DNA of 64,000 nucleotides. Origin: Roseateles saccharophilus (lineage in GTDB: Bacteria > Pseudomonadota > Gammaproteobacteria > Burkholderiales > Burkholderiaceae_C). Position numbers and translations under genes: made by a program. The notes beneath the pieces are model-generated. The model was not told where the DNA came from and did not search any database. It saw only the letters and a program-made list of their open reading frames with translations. The stretch lies in NCBI RefSeq assembly GCF_004342485.1, contig NZ_SMBU01000030.1, positions 1 to 64,000 on the forward strand. Reading direction: 5' to 3'. Shown here piece after piece: positions 25,904 through 36,183 of the stretch (within the stretch, counting starts at the first letter, position 1; every line of letters starts with the position of its first letter).

Positions 25904-26686
25904 CTATTTGAGCGCGTGCAGGCGTTCCTTGCCGGCCTGCGCGGCCTCGGTGCCGGGGTAGGCCTTGATGAGGTCTTCGAGGCTGCGGCGGGCCGACTTG
26001 TTGTCCTTCAGCTCGATCTGGCAATTGGCCAGCGCGAGCAGGGCTTCGCCAGCGCGCGGATGGTCGGGGTTGCCGGCGATGAAGGCCTTGAAAGTCGCGA
26101 TCGCGTCCTTGTAGTCGCGCTTACCGTACTGCGCATTGCCCAGCCAGAAGCGCACCGAGTCGGTGTAGCCGCTGGCTGTGTAGCGCTTCAGGAACGCGTT
26201 CAGCGCGGCCACGGCCTCGGCGAAGTCGCCGCGCCGCACGAGGCCGATGGCGGCTTCGTACTGGCTGCGCTCGTCCGGGCTGACCTGGAACTCGCGGCCA
26301 TCGAGGCTGACCTTCTGCGGCTCGAGCGGCTTCAGGCGGGCATCGACGGACTGCGACTGGTCGGTCAGCTTGCGCTGGGTATCTGCCAGGTCGCGGGCCA
26401 GTTGCTCGTTGGTGCCGCGCAGCTTGGCGATCTCGGCGCGCAGCGCATCGATCTGGGCGTTCAGGTCCAGCACGCTGCGGCGCAGCGGCTGGATCTGGTC
26501 CTGGATCAGGGAGTTGAGCTGCTCGGCCCGCTTGTTGGCCAGGTCCTCGTTGGCCTGCACCTTGCCGCGCAGTTCGAGGATGGCCTTGCGGGCCTCGTCA
26601 TCCTCGAACAGGCCTGCCCGGGCCGGCTGGACAAAGGCCGCGCTGGCCGCAACGGCGATCAGCGCCAGACGCAGAACCCGCATCAC
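25904..26686 (-). CDS. cpoB: Cell division coordinator CpoB (YbgF), Tol-Pal system
   Basis: 260 residues. Signal peptide (LALIAVAASAAFVQPARA), an N-terminal coiled coil (about 35-110, IQDQIQPLRRSVLDLNAQI) that trimerises in E. coli, then TPR repeats (SVRFWLGNAQYGKRDYKDAI, and two more) to the end. CpoB links Tol-Pal action to septal peptidoglycan synthesis. The start overlaps the pal stop (ATGA). The 25795-25903 gap towards tcdA holds two overlapping GC hairpins (arms GGGCCGCT/AGCGGCCC at 25850-25868) that may end the tol transcript, without a T-run. Confidence 0.93.
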   Translation of the reverse strand: MMRVLRLALIAVAASAAFVQPARAGLFEDDEARKAILELRGKVQANEDLANKRAEQLNSLIQDQIQPLRRSVLDLNAQIDALRAEIAKLRGTNEQLARDLADTQRKLTDQSQSVDARLKPLEPQKVSLDGREFQVSPDERSQYEAAIGLVRRGDFAEAVAALNAFLKRYTASGYTDSVRFWLGNAQYGKRDYKDAIATFKAFIAGNPDHPRAGEALLALANCQIELKDNKSARRSLEDLIKAYPGTEAAQAGKERLHALK

Positions 26687-27219
26687 TTGTCCTTGAGCTC
26701 GACGCGACGGTTCTTGGCCCAGGCTTCCTCGGTGCTGCCCTGCACGGCCGGACGCTCCTTGCCGAAGCTGACGGCTTCAACCTGGTTGGCGGCAGTGCCC
26801 AGCAGCGTCAGCGACTTGGCGACCGACTCGGCACGGCGCTGGCCCAGGGCCAGGTTGTATTCGCGGCCACCGCGCTCGTCGGTGTGGCCTTCGAGCATCA
26901 GCGCGGCCTGCGGCTTGGCCTTCAGGCGGCGGGCATGCAGGTCCACGAGGCCGCGGTACTCCTCCTTGACGACGTCGCTGTCGAAGTCGAAGTAGATGAC
27001 GCGCTTGTCCTTGACCTGCTGGGAAAGCTCGCTGAACAGGTCGACCGTCGAGACGCGCGAATCGGCGAGCGGCTCGGTCTTGCCCTGAGACGTGTTGCCC
27101 GTGGGCGCGGTCGTGGAGATGTCCTTGACCGGCGCGGGTTCGTCCAGCTTGACGGTGGAGCCGCAACCGGCAAGGGCGGCGGCGGCAACCAGGGTGAGCG
27201 CGTAACGGGTCAGCTTCAT
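26683..27219 (-). CDS. pal: Peptidoglycan-associated lipoprotein Pal
   Basis: 178 residues. The lipobox LAGC follows a short signal (MKLTRYALTLVAAAA), so the mature protein is an outer-membrane lipoprotein. The OmpA-like domain (about 70-175) includes YFDFDSDVVKEEY, the peptidoglycan-binding EGHTDERGGREYNLALGQRR, and the final VELKDK. Pal anchors the outer membrane to the cell wall and interacts with TolB. It lies between tolB and cpoB, the standard order. Confidence 0.96.
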   Translation of the reverse strand: MKLTRYALTLVAAAALAGCGSTVKLDEPAPVKDISTTAPTGNTSQGKTEPLADSRVSTVDLFSELSQQVKDKRVIYFDFDSDVVKEEYRGLVDLHARRLKAKPQAALMLEGHTDERGGREYNLALGQRRAESVAKSLTLLGTAANQVEAVSFGKERPAVQGSTEEAWAKNRRVELKDK

Positions 27220-27318
27220 TCGAGTGTTCTCCAGAACGGACAGAGAGAGCGAGGGTTGGGGTACAGGGGCCGCGGCGGCGCGGGCCGGCCATTGTCCAAC
27301 ATGGTGCGAACTGTCAAG

Positions 27319-28605
27319 TTACTGACGTGTAAACGGTCCCCAGGTGGGCTCGCGCACCTCGGTCAGCGTGACGAGCAGGGGGGTCTTGATCTTGCCGTCC
27401 AGCGTCGTCGTCATCAGCACTTCCTTGCCGCCGGCGCGGGTCGCGTAGACGATGAGCTTGCCGTTGGGCGAGAAGTCGGGGCTCTCGTCGTCATTGGTCT
27501 CGCTGATCTGCTGCACCTGGCCGCTGGCCAGGTCCATCACGCACAGGCGGAAATTGCCGTTCACGCGCGTGATGTAGGCCAGCGTGCGGCCGTTGGGGCT
27601 GATGGCCGGGCTGATGTTGTAGTTGCCGCTGAAGGTGACACGCTCGGCCGCACCACCGCCGGCCGGCATGCGGTAGACCTGGGGGCCGCCGCCACGGTCG
27701 CTGACGAAATAAATCTTGCTGCCATCGGGCGCATAGCAGGCCTCGGTGTCGATGGCGCTGCTCTGCGTCAGGCGGCGCAGGCCGGAGCCGTCACGGTTGA
27801 TGACGAAAAGCTGGGTGCCGCCCTCGCGCGACAGGCTCAGCGTCAGCTGCGAGCCATCGGGCGACCAGGCGGGCGCGCTGTTGGTGCCCTTGAAGTCGGC
27901 CAGCACGCGGCGCTGGCCGGTCTGCACGTCCTGGATGCGCACGGTGGCCTTGCGGCTTTCGAACGATACATAGGCCAGCTCACGGCCATTGGGCGCCCAG
28001 GCCGGCGAGATGATGGGCTCGGGGCTGGTCAGCGCGATCTTGGCGCCCTCGCCGTCGGCGTCCGCGACGACGAGGCTGTAGCGCGAGCCGGCCTTGGTGA
28101 CATAGGCCATGCGCGTCGCGAACGCGCCCTTGTCGCCGGTGAGCTTCTCGTAGACCACGTCGGCGATGCGGTGGGCAGCAAGGCGGGCGTCGTCGGGCAG
28201 CACGGCCTGGGCCTGGCCGACGATCTCGGCGCCCTTGACGACGTCCCAGAGCTTGAAGCGGATGTCCAGCCGCCCGTCGGCCAGGCGGCTGACCGAGCCG
28301 GCCACCAACGCGTCGGCCTGGCGGGCGCGCCAGTCGGGCCAGACGGGGCTGCTGGTCTCGTTCAGGCCACCCGGTGCATCGACGCTGCGGAATTGGCCGC
28401 TGCGTTCGAGGTCGGCACGCACGATGGCGGCGATGGGCTGGGGCGACTTGGACTCGTCGCGGAAATCGACGATGGCCACCGGCACGCGCGAGCCGCCGAC
28501 GCCGGCGATGTCGATGCGCAGTTGGGCAAAGGCGGGCGAGGCGCCAAGAGCGGCCAGGGTCGCAAGGCCGCGGCGACGGGAGACGGGCGCGAAAGATGCA
28601 AGCAT
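27319..28605 (-). CDS. tolB: Tol-Pal system beta-propeller protein TolB
   Basis: 428 residues from ATG 28605; an upstream in-frame start lacks a signal sequence. The signal region SRRRGLATLAALGASPAFA has a twin-arginine look, unlike E. coli TolB. The N-terminal domain is followed by WD-like TolB repeats ending in xSPDG/xSPNG blocks (APAWSPDGSQL, AISPNGRTLAYI, PDFSPNGKLIVYA). TolB is a periplasmic protein exchanging between Pal and TolA. No tolQRA is in the window; those would normally be further upstream (right) and are not there, so the cluster appears split. Confidence 0.93.
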   Translation of the reverse strand: MLASFAPVSRRRGLATLAALGASPAFAQLRIDIAGVGGSRVPVAIVDFRDESKSPQPIAAIVRADLERSGQFRSVDAPGGLNETSSPVWPDWRARQADALVAGSVSRLADGRLDIRFKLWDVVKGAEIVGQAQAVLPDDARLAAHRIADVVYEKLTGDKGAFATRMAYVTKAGSRYSLVVADADGEGAKIALTSPEPIISPAWAPNGRELAYVSFESRKATVRIQDVQTGQRRVLADFKGTNSAPAWSPDGSQLTLSLSREGGTQLFVINRDGSGLRRLTQSSAIDTEACYAPDGSKIYFVSDRGGGPQVYRMPAGGGAAERVTFSGNYNISPAISPNGRTLAYITRVNGNFRLCVMDLASGQVQQISETNDDESPDFSPNGKLIVYATRAGGKEVLMTTTLDGKIKTPLLVTLTEVREPTWGPFTRQ

Positions 28606-28693
28606 GGCGCGGGATTCTGCCGCAGCCCGGCAAGTTGTAACGTCAGACAAGGCCGCGTCGGGCCGGAGAGCGGACGCTGCACCCGGCCCTGGT

Positions 28694-30178
28694 TCAGAGC
28701 AGCACGATGTCGTAGTGCTCGGTCTGGTTGGTCGGCTCGGCGGTCAGCGAGATGGGTCTGCCGATGAAGTCCGACAGCCCCGCCAGATGGGCGCTCTCCT
28801 CGTCGAGCAGCATCTCGACGACATTGGCCGCGGCGACGACGCGGAACTCCCGAGGCGAGAACTGGCGCGCCTCGCGCAGTATTTCTCGAAGGATGTCGTA
28901 GCAGACCGAGCGCGCCGTCTTGACCTGGCCGCGGCCCTCGCAGGTCGGACAGGGCTCGCAGAGCATGCGGGCCAGCGACTCGCGGGTGCGCTTGCGCGTC
29001 ATTTCGACGAGGCCGAGCTGGGTGAAGCCGCCGACGGTGACCTTGGTGCGGTCGCGGTTCAGCTGCTTCCTGAACTCGGCCAGCACGGCGGCCTTGTGCT
29101 CCTCGCGCGTCATGTCGATGAAGTCGACGATGATGATGCCGCCCAGGTTGCGCAGCCGCAGCTGGCGGGCTATTGATCCCGCCGCTTCGAGATTCGTCTT
29201 GAAGATGGTGTCGTCGAAGTTCTTGGCGCCGACGAAGCCGCCGGTGTTGACGTCGATGGTCGTCATCGCCTCGGTCTGGTCGAAGACGAGCGAACCGCCG
29301 GACTTCAGCTCCACCTTGCGCGCCAGCGCCCGCGCGATCTCGGCGTCGACATTGCACAGGTCGAAGATGGGGCGCTCGCCGCGGTAGTGCTCCAGCTTGG
29401 CGGTGGCCGCGGGCATGAAGGTCTCGCCGAACTGGCGCAGCACGTCGTACTGCATGCGCGAGTCGATGCGGATGGAGCCGGTGCGTTCGTTCGTCAGGTC
29501 GCGCAGCACGCGCTCGACGAGGCTGAGGTCCTGGTGCAGCAGGCTGGCCGGCGGCGTGGTGAGGGCGCCGGCGCGAATCTGCTGCCAAGTCTTGCGCAGG
29601 TAGGCGATGTCGGCGGCCAGCTCCTCGTCGGAGGCGTCCTCGGCATTCGTGCGCAGGATGAAGCCGCCACCGCCGCCCTGCTCCTTCGTGCCCACCAGCG
29701 CGAGCATGCGCGCGCGCAACGCCTCGCGCGCCTCGGGCGAGCCGATCTTCTGGCTGATGCCAATGTGGTCGTCCTGCGGCAGATAGACCAGCATGCGCCC
29801 GGCGATGCTGATCTGGCTGGACAGGCGCGCGCCCTTGGTGCCGATCGGGTCCTTGATGACCTGCACCGTCAACGGCTGCCCCTCGAAGACCAGGCGCTCG
29901 ATGGGCGTGGGCGGCGCATCCGTGTTCTGGTGCCGGCCATGGCCGAACTGCGAGGCGCTGTGCAGGTCGGCCACGTGCAGGAAGGCCGCGCGCTCCAGGC
30001 CGATGTCGATGAAGGCCGACTGCATGCCGGGCAGCACGCGCACCACCTTGCCGAGATAGACGTTGCCGACCAGGCCCCGCTCCAACGTGCGCTCGATGTG
30101 CAGCTCCTGCACGGCGCCGTTCTCGACCACGGCCACCCGCGTCTCCTGCGGGGACCAGTTGATCAGGATGTCTTCCAT
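28694..30178 (-). CDS. rng: Ribonuclease G
   Basis: 494 residues from ATG 30178 (MEDILINWSPQETRVAVVE). S1 domain at about 38-125 (VGNVYLGKVVRVLPGMQSAF), the RNase E/G catalytic core with metal-binding aspartates in TTIDVNTGGFVG and IIIVDFIDM, and the zinc-link motif CEPCPTCEGRG. The length of about 490 without the long RNase E tail identifies RNase G. Processes 16S rRNA and some mRNAs. It follows maf on the same strand. Confidence 0.95.
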   Translation of the reverse strand: MEDILINWSPQETRVAVVENGAVQELHIERTLERGLVGNVYLGKVVRVLPGMQSAFIDIGLERAAFLHVADLHSASQFGHGRHQNTDAPPTPIERLVFEGQPLTVQVIKDPIGTKGARLSSQISIAGRMLVYLPQDDHIGISQKIGSPEAREALRARMLALVGTKEQGGGGGFILRTNAEDASDEELAADIAYLRKTWQQIRAGALTTPPASLLHQDLSLVERVLRDLTNERTGSIRIDSRMQYDVLRQFGETFMPAATAKLEHYRGERPIFDLCNVDAEIARALARKVELKSGGSLVFDQTEAMTTIDVNTGGFVGAKNFDDTIFKTNLEAAGSIARQLRLRNLGGIIIVDFIDMTREEHKAAVLAEFRKQLNRDRTKVTVGGFTQLGLVEMTRKRTRESLARMLCEPCPTCEGRGQVKTARSVCYDILREILREARQFSPREFRVVAAANVVEMLLDEESAHLAGLSDFIGRPISLTAEPTNQTEHYDIVLL

Positions 30179-30226
30179 CGCGAACCCTTGAATGCTGATG
30201 CGTGCCGCCGGCCAGGGCGGCACGCA

Positions 30227-30829
30227 TCAAAACTCAAAGCCGAATTGTTCGAGCAGCGAGGCGGTCTCAAAGAGGGGCAACCCCATGATGCCCGAGTAGC
30301 TGCCGGCAATCTTCACGATCCAGGCCGCGGCCTGGCTCTGGATGGCATAGGCGCCGGCCTTGCCGAAGGGCTCGCGGCTGGCGATGTAGCGGGCTATCTG
30401 CGCGGCGGACAGCGGCGCGAACTCGACCTGCGAGATGTTCAGCGCGGCCGCGCGCCGCGTCGCATCGGCCACCGCGACGGCCGTGATGACGCGATGGCTG
30501 CGCCCAGACATCAGCCCCAGCATGCGCGCGGCATCGGCCGCGTCGGCGGGCTTGCCGAGGATGAGGTCGTCGACCGCCACCGTCGTGTCCGCGCAGAGGA
30601 TGGGCGCCGGCGGCAGGCCACGGGCCGCCAGGCGGGCGAGCGCGGCATCGAGCTTGGCGGCGGTCACGCGGGCACAGTAGCTCTGCGGCAGGTCGTTGGC
30701 ATGGACGACCTCCAGCGCCTCGGCGTCTTCGTCGGCGCCGGGCAGCAGCAGCTCGTGGTGCACGCCGATCTGCTCCAGCAGTTGGCGACGACGCGGGCTT
30801 TGCGAGGCCAGGTAGAGAAACTTATTCAC
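30227..30829 (-). CDS. maf: Maf-family nucleoside triphosphate pyrophosphatase
   Basis: 200 residues. The hallmark SxSPRRxxLL appears as [15 protein letters not shown] at the N-terminus; catalytic ILCADTTV is near residue 80, and the C-terminal IMGLPLFE is typical. Maf proteins hydrolyse dTTP/UTP or modified nucleotides to monophosphates, preventing incorporation of abnormal bases. Starts 8 bp inside the end of rlmH, so it is translationally coupled. Confidence 0.93.
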   Translation of the reverse strand: MNKFLYLASQSPRRRQLLEQIGVHHELLLPGADEDAEALEVVHANDLPQSYCARVTAAKLDAALARLAARGLPPAPILCADTTVAVDDLILGKPADAADAARMLGLMSGRSHRVITAVAVADATRRAAALNISQVEFAPLSAAQIARYIASREPFGKAGAYAIQSQAAAWIVKIAGSYSGIMGLPLFETASLLEQFGFEF

Positions 30830-31289
30830 GGTGATAGGGATGGCCGGTGGTCACCGTCCAGGCGCGGTACAGACCCTCGGCCAGCAGCACGCGGGCGAAG
30901 GCATGCGGCAGCGTTAGGTCTGACAGGCGCAGCGTCTCGTCGGCCGTGGCCTTGAGGTCGGGATGCAGGCCGTCGGGGCCGCCGATGATCAGCGCCGCGT
31001 CGCGGCCCTCGCCCATCCACAGTTTGAGGCGCTCGGCCAGCTGCACCGAGGTGCGGCGCTCGCCGCGTTCGTCGAGGATGATGCGGCGCACGCCTTTCGG
31101 CAAAGCCGTCTCGATGCGCGCCGCTTCGGCCGCCATCAGCTGCTCGGCCGTCTTGCTGCCGCGCGTCTCGGCCTTGACGGCCTTCAGCTCCAGCCTGAGC
31201 TCGGGCGGAAAGCGCTTGGCGAAATCCTCGTAGGCCGTGTCGGCCCAGGCCGGCTGGCGCTGGCCCACGGCGACAAGCAGCAGCCGCAT
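30822..31289 (-). CDS. rlmH: 23S rRNA (pseudouridine1915-N3)-methyltransferase RlmH
   Basis: 155 residues, the family length. SPOUT fold motifs: [14 protein letters not shown] (knot and SAM site) and the C-terminal [21 protein letters not shown], the conserved YRA...HPYH end. Methylates pseudouridine 1915 in helix 69 of 23S rRNA. Start overlaps the rsfS stop by one base (TGATG); lies in the ribosome/NAD block rsfS-rlmH-maf. Confidence 0.96.
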   Translation of the reverse strand: MRLLLVAVGQRQPAWADTAYEDFAKRFPPELRLELKAVKAETRGSKTAEQLMAAEAARIETALPKGVRRIILDERGERRTSVQLAERLKLWMGEGRDAALIIGGPDGLHPDLKATADETLRLSDLTLPHAFARVLLAEGLYRAWTVTTGHPYHRE

Positions 31290-31954
31290 CAGGCCTTCTT
31301 GGCCGCTGTCTTCTTGGCCGGCGCCTTCTTGGCGACGACCTTCTTCGCCGGTGCCGCCTTCTTCGCCGGCACAGACTTGGCCGCCGTCTTCTTGGCAGCC
31401 GGCTTGGCCACGCCGACCTTGACGGTCTTGGCCGCCGGCGTCTTCGCGCCGACGACGCGGCTGACGCCCTTCTTGGCCGGCACCGCCTTCTTCGCCGCAG
31501 GTGCGGCCTTCTTCGCGGCGGGCGCCTTCTTCGCGGGCGCGGTCTTCTTCGCCGGCGCCTTCTTCGCGACCGGCTCGGGCTCGGAGGCCTTCACCAGCTT
31601 GACCTCGGCGCTGCCGAGCTTGAGCTTGACCGGCTTGTCACCCCAGATTTCCTCGAGGTGGTAGTAGTCGCGGATGGCCGGCTGCATCACGTGCACGACG
31701 GCGGCGCCGCAGTCCACGATGATCCATTCGCCGTTGTCCTCGCCCTCGGTGCGCATCACCTGCATGCCGCGGCCCTTGACCGTTTCACGCACGCTGGAGG
31801 CCAGTGCCTTGGTCTGCCGGTTGCTGGTGCCGGAGGCAATGATGACGCGCTCGAACAATGGCGACAGGTGCTCGGTATTGAACACGACGATGTTCTGAGC
31901 CTTGACGTCTTCCAGACCATCGACGATGGCGCGTTGCAGCTTGCGAATATCCAT
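31289..31954 (-). CDS. rsfS: Ribosome silencing factor RsfS with a long Lys/Ala/Pro-rich tail
   Basis: 221 residues. The first 115 or so are a normal RsfS/Iojap domain ([43 protein letters not shown]), which binds L14 and prevents subunit joining in starvation. The rest, about residues 130-221, is built from PAKK/AAKK-like repeats and resembles histone H1-like bacterial proteins (AlgP/HctB style). RsfS usually ends at about 105-120 residues, so the tail is an extension of roughly 90 residues that could bind rRNA or DNA. TGA of nadD is directly followed by its ATG. Confidence 0.93.
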   Translation of the reverse strand: MDIRKLQRAIVDGLEDVKAQNIVVFNTEHLSPLFERVIIASGTSNRQTKALASSVRETVKGRGMQVMRTEGEDNGEWIIVDCGAAVVHVMQPAIRDYYHLEEIWGDKPVKLKLGSAEVKLVKASEPEPVAKKAPAKKTAPAKKAPAAKKAAPAAKKAVPAKKGVSRVVGAKTPAAKTVKVGVAKPAAKKTAAKSVPAKKAAPAKKVVAKKAPAKKTAAKKA

Positions 31955-32542
31955 TCAGGGCTTCTTCCCGTAAAGACGGTGCGAGGCAATATAGCTCGCC
32001 ACGTCGGCGCCCACCAAGGGGCTGATGTCGTCGCCGCGCGCAATGGCGGTGCGCACGGCGGTGGATGAGATGGGTACGTCCGGCAGATCCAGCACCTGCA
32101 GGCGGTGCGGGGGCATGCCGGGCGGCGTGACGACGGCCACGCCCGAGCGCGGCACGACGACGAGAGTCGCCAGCTCGACGACGAGCTCGGCGCGGTACCA
32201 GGTCGGCAGCCTTTCGTACTGGTCCTGGCCGATCAGGAACATCAGCTCGGCGCCCGGATACTCGGCCGTGAACTCACGCAGCGTGTCGGCCGTGAAGCTG
32301 GGGCCGCGGCGGTGCAGCTCGCGCTCGTCGAGCTCGAAGCGCGACTCGGCACCGAACAGCAGGCGGACCATGGCCGCGCGATGCACTGCCGCCGCCATGA
32401 CCTGGTCGGGCTTCTGCCACTGCCGGCCGGCCGGCAGCCACAGCAGGCGGTCGGGCGCCAGCACATGCAGCGCGAAGCGCGCGAAGGCCAGGTGGCCGAG
32501 GTGGGGCGGGTCGAAACTGCCGCCGAAGAGTGCCAGTTTCAA
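31955..32542 (-). CDS. nadD: Nicotinate-nucleotide adenylyltransferase
   Basis: 195 residues from TTG 32542, which overlaps the hemF stop as TTGA; there is no ATG nearby and the conserved N-terminus [18 protein letters not shown] starts at the next codon. HxGH is present as HLGH, and the C-terminal [13 protein letters not shown] is the ISSTxIR motif of nucleotidyltransferases. Makes deamido-NAD from nicotinate mononucleotide and ATP. Directly followed by rsfS, the near-universal order. Confidence 0.93.
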   Translation of the reverse strand: MKLALFGGSFDPPHLGHLAFARFALHVLAPDRLLWLPAGRQWQKPDQVMAAAVHRAAMVRLLFGAESRFELDERELHRRGPSFTADTLREFTAEYPGAELMFLIGQDQYERLPTWYRAELVVELATLVVVPRSGVAVVTPPGMPPHRLQVLDLPDVPISSTAVRTAIARGDDISPLVGADVASYIASHRLYGKKP

Positions 32543-33474
32543 AGCCAGAGCGCCGTCGGGGTTTCGTCGGCCCAGTCGCGCGGGCGCAGGAAGTCGCTGT
32601 AGAGCCGCGCCTCGGGCGTGCCCGGCTCGGGCGCCCAGTCGTAGCGCCACTTCACCTGCGGCGGCATGGACATCAGGATGGACTCGGTGCGCCCGCCGGA
32701 CTGCAGGCCGAACAGCGTGCCGCGGTCGAACACAAGGTTGAACTCGACGTAGCGGCCTCGCCGGTAGGCCTGGAAGTCGCGCTCGCGCTCGCCGTAGGCA
32801 TAGCCGTGACGGCGCTCGACGATGGGCAGGTAGGCCGCCAGGAAGGCGTCGCCCACCGAGCGGATCAGCGCGAAGCCGGCATCGAAGCCGCCCTCCGCGT
32901 AGTCGTCGAAGAAGATGCCGCCGATGCCGCGCGGCTCGTTGCGGTGCTTCAGGAAGAAGTAGTCGTCGCACCAGGCCTTGAACTTCGGATGCAGCTCGGC
33001 GCCATACGGCACGAGCGCGTCGCGGCAGACACGATGGAAGTGCTGGGCGTCGCGCTCGTAGCCATAGTAGGGCGTCAGGTCCATGCCGCCGCCGAACCAG
33101 GTGACAGCGGGCCCACCGGCCGGCAGGGCCGCAAACATGCGCACGTTCATGTGCACCGTCGGCACGAAGGGGTTGTGCGGATGCAGCACCAGCGACACGC
33201 CCATCGCCTCGAAGGGCGCACCGGCCAGCTCGGGGCGATGCTGCGTGGCGGAAGGCGGCAGCACGCGGCCCTTCACATGCGAGAAGTTGGCGCCGCCGCG
33301 CTCGAACACGGAGCCGCCTTCGATCAGGCGCGACAGGCCGTCGCCCTCCAGTCGGCCGCCGGGCTCGCGGCTCCAGCCGTCGCTGAGGAAGGCGTTGCCG
33401 TCGGCCGCCTCCAGCGCGCTGACGATGCGCTGCTGCAAGGCCAGCAGATAGTCACGGACGGCTTGCGAGTTCAT
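32539..33474 (-). CDS. hemF: Oxygen-dependent coproporphyrinogen III oxidase
   Basis: 311 residues from ATG 33474. The HemF family is recognised by [29 protein letters not shown], the [17 protein letters not shown] segment and [12 protein letters not shown]. It oxidatively decarboxylates coproporphyrinogen III to protoporphyrinogen IX in heme synthesis, using O2. The ATG overlaps the stop of the acyltransferase gene (ATGA) and its own stop overlaps nadD, so the block is a tight operon. An oxygen-independent HemN is not in the window. Confidence 0.96.
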   Translation of the reverse strand: MNSQAVRDYLLALQQRIVSALEAADGNAFLSDGWSREPGGRLEGDGLSRLIEGGSVFERGGANFSHVKGRVLPPSATQHRPELAGAPFEAMGVSLVLHPHNPFVPTVHMNVRMFAALPAGGPAVTWFGGGMDLTPYYGYERDAQHFHRVCRDALVPYGAELHPKFKAWCDDYFFLKHRNEPRGIGGIFFDDYAEGGFDAGFALIRSVGDAFLAAYLPIVERRHGYAYGERERDFQAYRRGRYVEFNLVFDRGTLFGLQSGGRTESILMSMPPQVKWRYDWAPEPGTPEARLYSDFLRPRDWADETPTALWL

Positions 33475-34100
33475 GGGCGCGGCGGCTTGGGTTGGATGGG
33501 GCTGGCCAGCGCCGGGCGCTTGCCCACCCGCGGACCGAGGTAGTCGGCAAAGGCGGCGAAGTCGGCCTGGACATCGCCGGTCAGCATGATGAAGCGATTC
33601 AGCGACACGACGCGGCGCTGGAAGTCGAAGTAGCACAAGCCTACCGGCACGCCGGCCTGCACGGCGACCTGGTAGGCGCCGGTGCGCCAGCCGGCCGTCA
33701 GCGAGCGCGTGCCCTCGGGCGCGACGGCCAGCCAGAAGCGCTCGCCGCGCGCCGCCGCCGAGCGCATCTGCGCAACCGTGTCGGCCACGATGCCGTGCGG
33801 GCTGCCGCGGTCCACCGCCACGCCGCCGATCCAGCGCACCCAGCGACCGAGCAGCGGCACGCGGAACAGGCTGTCCTTGCCCCAGAAGCGCAGCTGCAGC
33901 CCGAGGGCCCACTTGGCCAGCACGCCGACGACGAAGTCCCAATTGGACGTGTGCGGATAGACCAGGATGACGCCCTGCTCTGTCGGCAGGCCCGGTGCGT
34001 CCACCGTCCAGCCGAACAGGCCGAGCACCCCCCTTGCCAGGCGGCTCTGACCGCCGTGAGGATGCAGCGGTCCGGTCAGGACGGCAGGGGTCGCGGTCAA
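33471..34100 (-). CDS. LPLAT-family acyltransferase (PlsC-like)
   Basis: 209 residues from TTG 34100, overlapping the purD stop as TTGA; no ATG fits. Contains the acyltransferase motif [10 protein letters not shown] (HxxxxD) near residue 45, [10 protein letters not shown], and VAPEGTRS, which are blocks I-III of glycerolipid acyltransferases. Likely acylates a lysophospholipid or related lipid at the inner membrane. A second member of this family is at 56360-56950. The role of this copy between purD and hemF is unknown. Confidence 0.85.
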   Translation of the reverse strand: MTATPAVLTGPLHPHGGQSRLARGVLGLFGWTVDAPGLPTEQGVILVYPHTSNWDFVVGVLAKWALGLQLRFWGKDSLFRVPLLGRWVRWIGGVAVDRGSPHGIVADTVAQMRSAAARGERFWLAVAPEGTRSLTAGWRTGAYQVAVQAGVPVGLCYFDFQRRVVSLNRFIMLTGDVQADFAAFADYLGPRVGKRPALASPIQPKPPRP

Positions 34101-35383
34101 CGCTTGATGGCCCTGTGGCCGATATCGCTGCGGTACTGGCGGCCGTCGAACTGGATGGCCGCGGCCAGATCGTAGGCGCGCTGCGCGGCCGTGCGGGCCG
34201 ATTCGCCCAGTGCCGTCACGCACAGCACGCGGCCACCGCTGGTGACGAGCTTGCCGTCCAGCTCGGCGGTGCCGGCATGGAAGACCATGGCCTCGTCCTC
34301 GTCGGCCGGCAGGTCCGTGATCGCGTCGCCCTTGCGGGGGCTGAGCGGATAGCCCTCGGCCGCGAGCACGACGCCCAGGGCCACGCGGCGGTCCCACTGC
34401 AGCTCGACCTGGTCCAGCGTGCCGTCCGTCGCGTGCATCAGCAGCTCGAACAGGTCGCTCTTGAGCCGCATCATGATGGGCTGGGTCTCGGGGTCGCCCA
34501 TGCGCGTGTTGAACTCGACGGTGCGCGGCTGGCCGTGCTCGTCGATCATCAGCCCGGCGTACAGGAAGCCGGTGAAGGGATGGCCATCCTTGGCCATGCC
34601 GGCGATGGTCGGCTGGATGATCTCGTGCATGACCTTGGCATGCACATTGGGCGTGACCACCGGCGCGGGCGAGTAGGCGCCCATGCCACCGGTGTTGGGG
34701 CCGGCGTCGCCGTCCAGCAGGCGCTTGTGGTCCTGGCTGGTGGCCAGGGACACGACATGCCTGCCGTCGCAGACGACGATGAAGCTGGCTTCCTCGCCGG
34801 CGAGGAAGTCCTCGATGACGACGCGGGCGCCGCCCTCGTTGTGCGTCACTCCGAGCTTGTTGTCCTCCAGGATCCAGGCGATCGCCTCGTGGGCCTCTTC
34901 CAGCGTCATCGCGACGACGACGCCCTTGCCCGCCGCCAGGCCGTCGGCCTTGATGACGATGGGGGCACCGCGGCCGTCCACATAGGCGTGCGCGGCGGCC
35001 GGGTCGGAGAAGGTCTCGTAGGCCGCGGTCGGGATGCCGTGGCGCTTCATGAAGTCCTTGGCGAAGGCCTTGGAGCTTTCCAGCTGGGCCGCGGCCTTGG
35101 TGGGGCCGAAGATGCGCAGCCCGCGGGCGCGGAACTCGTCGACGACGCCGGCGGCCAACGCCGCCTCGGGGCCGACGACCGTCAGCGAAATCTTCTGCTC
35201 GGCGGCGAAGTCGGCGAGCGCCTTGGCGTCGGTGGGCCCGATGGCGACGTTCTCCAGCCGCCCGTCGCGGGCCGTGCCGCCATTGCCGGGGGCCACATAG
35301 ACATGGCTGACCCGCTGGCCCTGGGCCAGCTTCCAGGCCAGGGCGTGTTCACGGCCGCCGTTGCCGATGACAAGAACCTTCAT
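34097..35383 (-). CDS. purD: Phosphoribosylamine-glycine ligase
   Basis: 428 residues. N-terminal [20 protein letters not shown]-grasp segments [18 protein letters not shown] and [20 protein letters not shown], and [13 protein letters not shown] are diagnostic of GARS. Catalyses the second step of purine synthesis. Start is 2 bp after the yebC stop; the purD stop overlaps the acyltransferase TTG. Confidence 0.97.
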   Translation of the reverse strand: MKVLVIGNGGREHALAWKLAQGQRVSHVYVAPGNGGTARDGRLENVAIGPTDAKALADFAAEQKISLTVVGPEAALAAGVVDEFRARGLRIFGPTKAAAQLESSKAFAKDFMKRHGIPTAAYETFSDPAAAHAYVDGRGAPIVIKADGLAAGKGVVVAMTLEEAHEAIAWILEDNKLGVTHNEGGARVVIEDFLAGEEASFIVVCDGRHVVSLATSQDHKRLLDGDAGPNTGGMGAYSPAPVVTPNVHAKVMHEIIQPTIAGMAKDGHPFTGFLYAGLMIDEHGQPRTVEFNTRMGDPETQPIMMRLKSDLFELLMHATDGTLDQVELQWDRRVALGVVLAAEGYPLSPRKGDAITDLPADEDEAMVFHAGTAELDGKLVTSGGRVLCVTALGESARTAAQRAYDLAAAIQFDGRQYRSDIGHRAIKR

Positions 35384-35385
35384 GC

Positions 35386-36108
35386 TCAGCCCAGCTCGGC
35401 GTTGTGATAGACGGCCTGAACGTCGTCGAGATCCTCGATGACGTCCAGCAGTTTCTGCATGCGCTCGGCGTCCTCGCCGGCCAGCTCGATGGTGTTCTCG
35501 GGGCGCATCGTCACCTCGGCCAGCTCCGGCGCCAGGCCGGCTGCCTCCAGCGCGGCCTTGACGACCTCGTAGTCGGCGGGCGAGGTCAGCACCTCGATGG
35601 CGCCGTCGTCGCCGGTGACGACGTCCTCGGCGCCGGCATCCAGCGCCACTTCCATGATCCTGTCCTCGGACGAGCCGGGCGCAAAGATCAGCTGGCCGCA
35701 GTGCTTGAACTGGAAGGCCACCGAGCCGTCAGTGCCCATGTTGCCCCCGTACTTGCTGAAGGCGTGGCGCACCTCGGCCACGGTGCGGACGCGGTTGTCC
35801 GTCATCGTGTCGATCATGATGGCCGCGCCGGCGATGCCATAGCCCTCGTAGCGGATTTCCTCGTAGGTCAGGCCGTCGAGGTTGCCGCTGGCCTTGTCGA
35901 TGTTGTACTTGATGCGGTCGGCCGGCATGTTGGCGGCCTTGGCCTTGTCGACGGCCAGGCGCAGGCGCGGGTTGTCCTTGATGTCAGGGCCGCCCTGGCG
36001 CGCCGCGACCGTGATCTCACGGATGATGCGCGTCCAGATCTTGCCGCGCTTCTCGTCCTGGCGACCTTTTCGATGCTGGATATTGGCCCATTTGGAATGA
36101 CCGGCCAT
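35386..36108 (-). CDS. yebC: YebC/PmpR-family protein
   Basis: 240 residues from ATG 36108 ([20 protein letters not shown]), the invariant family start, with GGAGCC-type ribosome site. Conserved blocks [24 protein letters not shown] and [11 protein letters not shown]. Reported roles are transcription regulation and, in the TACO1 branch, helping translation of difficult stretches such as polyproline. Leads the minus-strand operon into purD. The 36109-36183 gap to the divergent HerA-like gene must hold both promoters. Confidence 0.95.
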   Translation of the reverse strand: MAGHSKWANIQHRKGRQDEKRGKIWTRIIREITVAARQGGPDIKDNPRLRLAVDKAKAANMPADRIKYNIDKASGNLDGLTYEEIRYEGYGIAGAAIMIDTMTDNRVRTVAEVRHAFSKYGGNMGTDGSVAFQFKHCGQLIFAPGSSEDRIMEVALDAGAEDVVTGDDGAIEVLTSPADYEVVKAALEAAGLAPELAEVTMRPENTIELAGEDAERMQKLLDVIEDLDDVQAVYHNAELG

Positions 36109-36183
36109 AGGTTGGCTCCTGGAGGGCAGCCGTTGCAGCAGCCCGTTTATCGTTGAATAGCCCCTGATTTTAGAGGACGCCCC

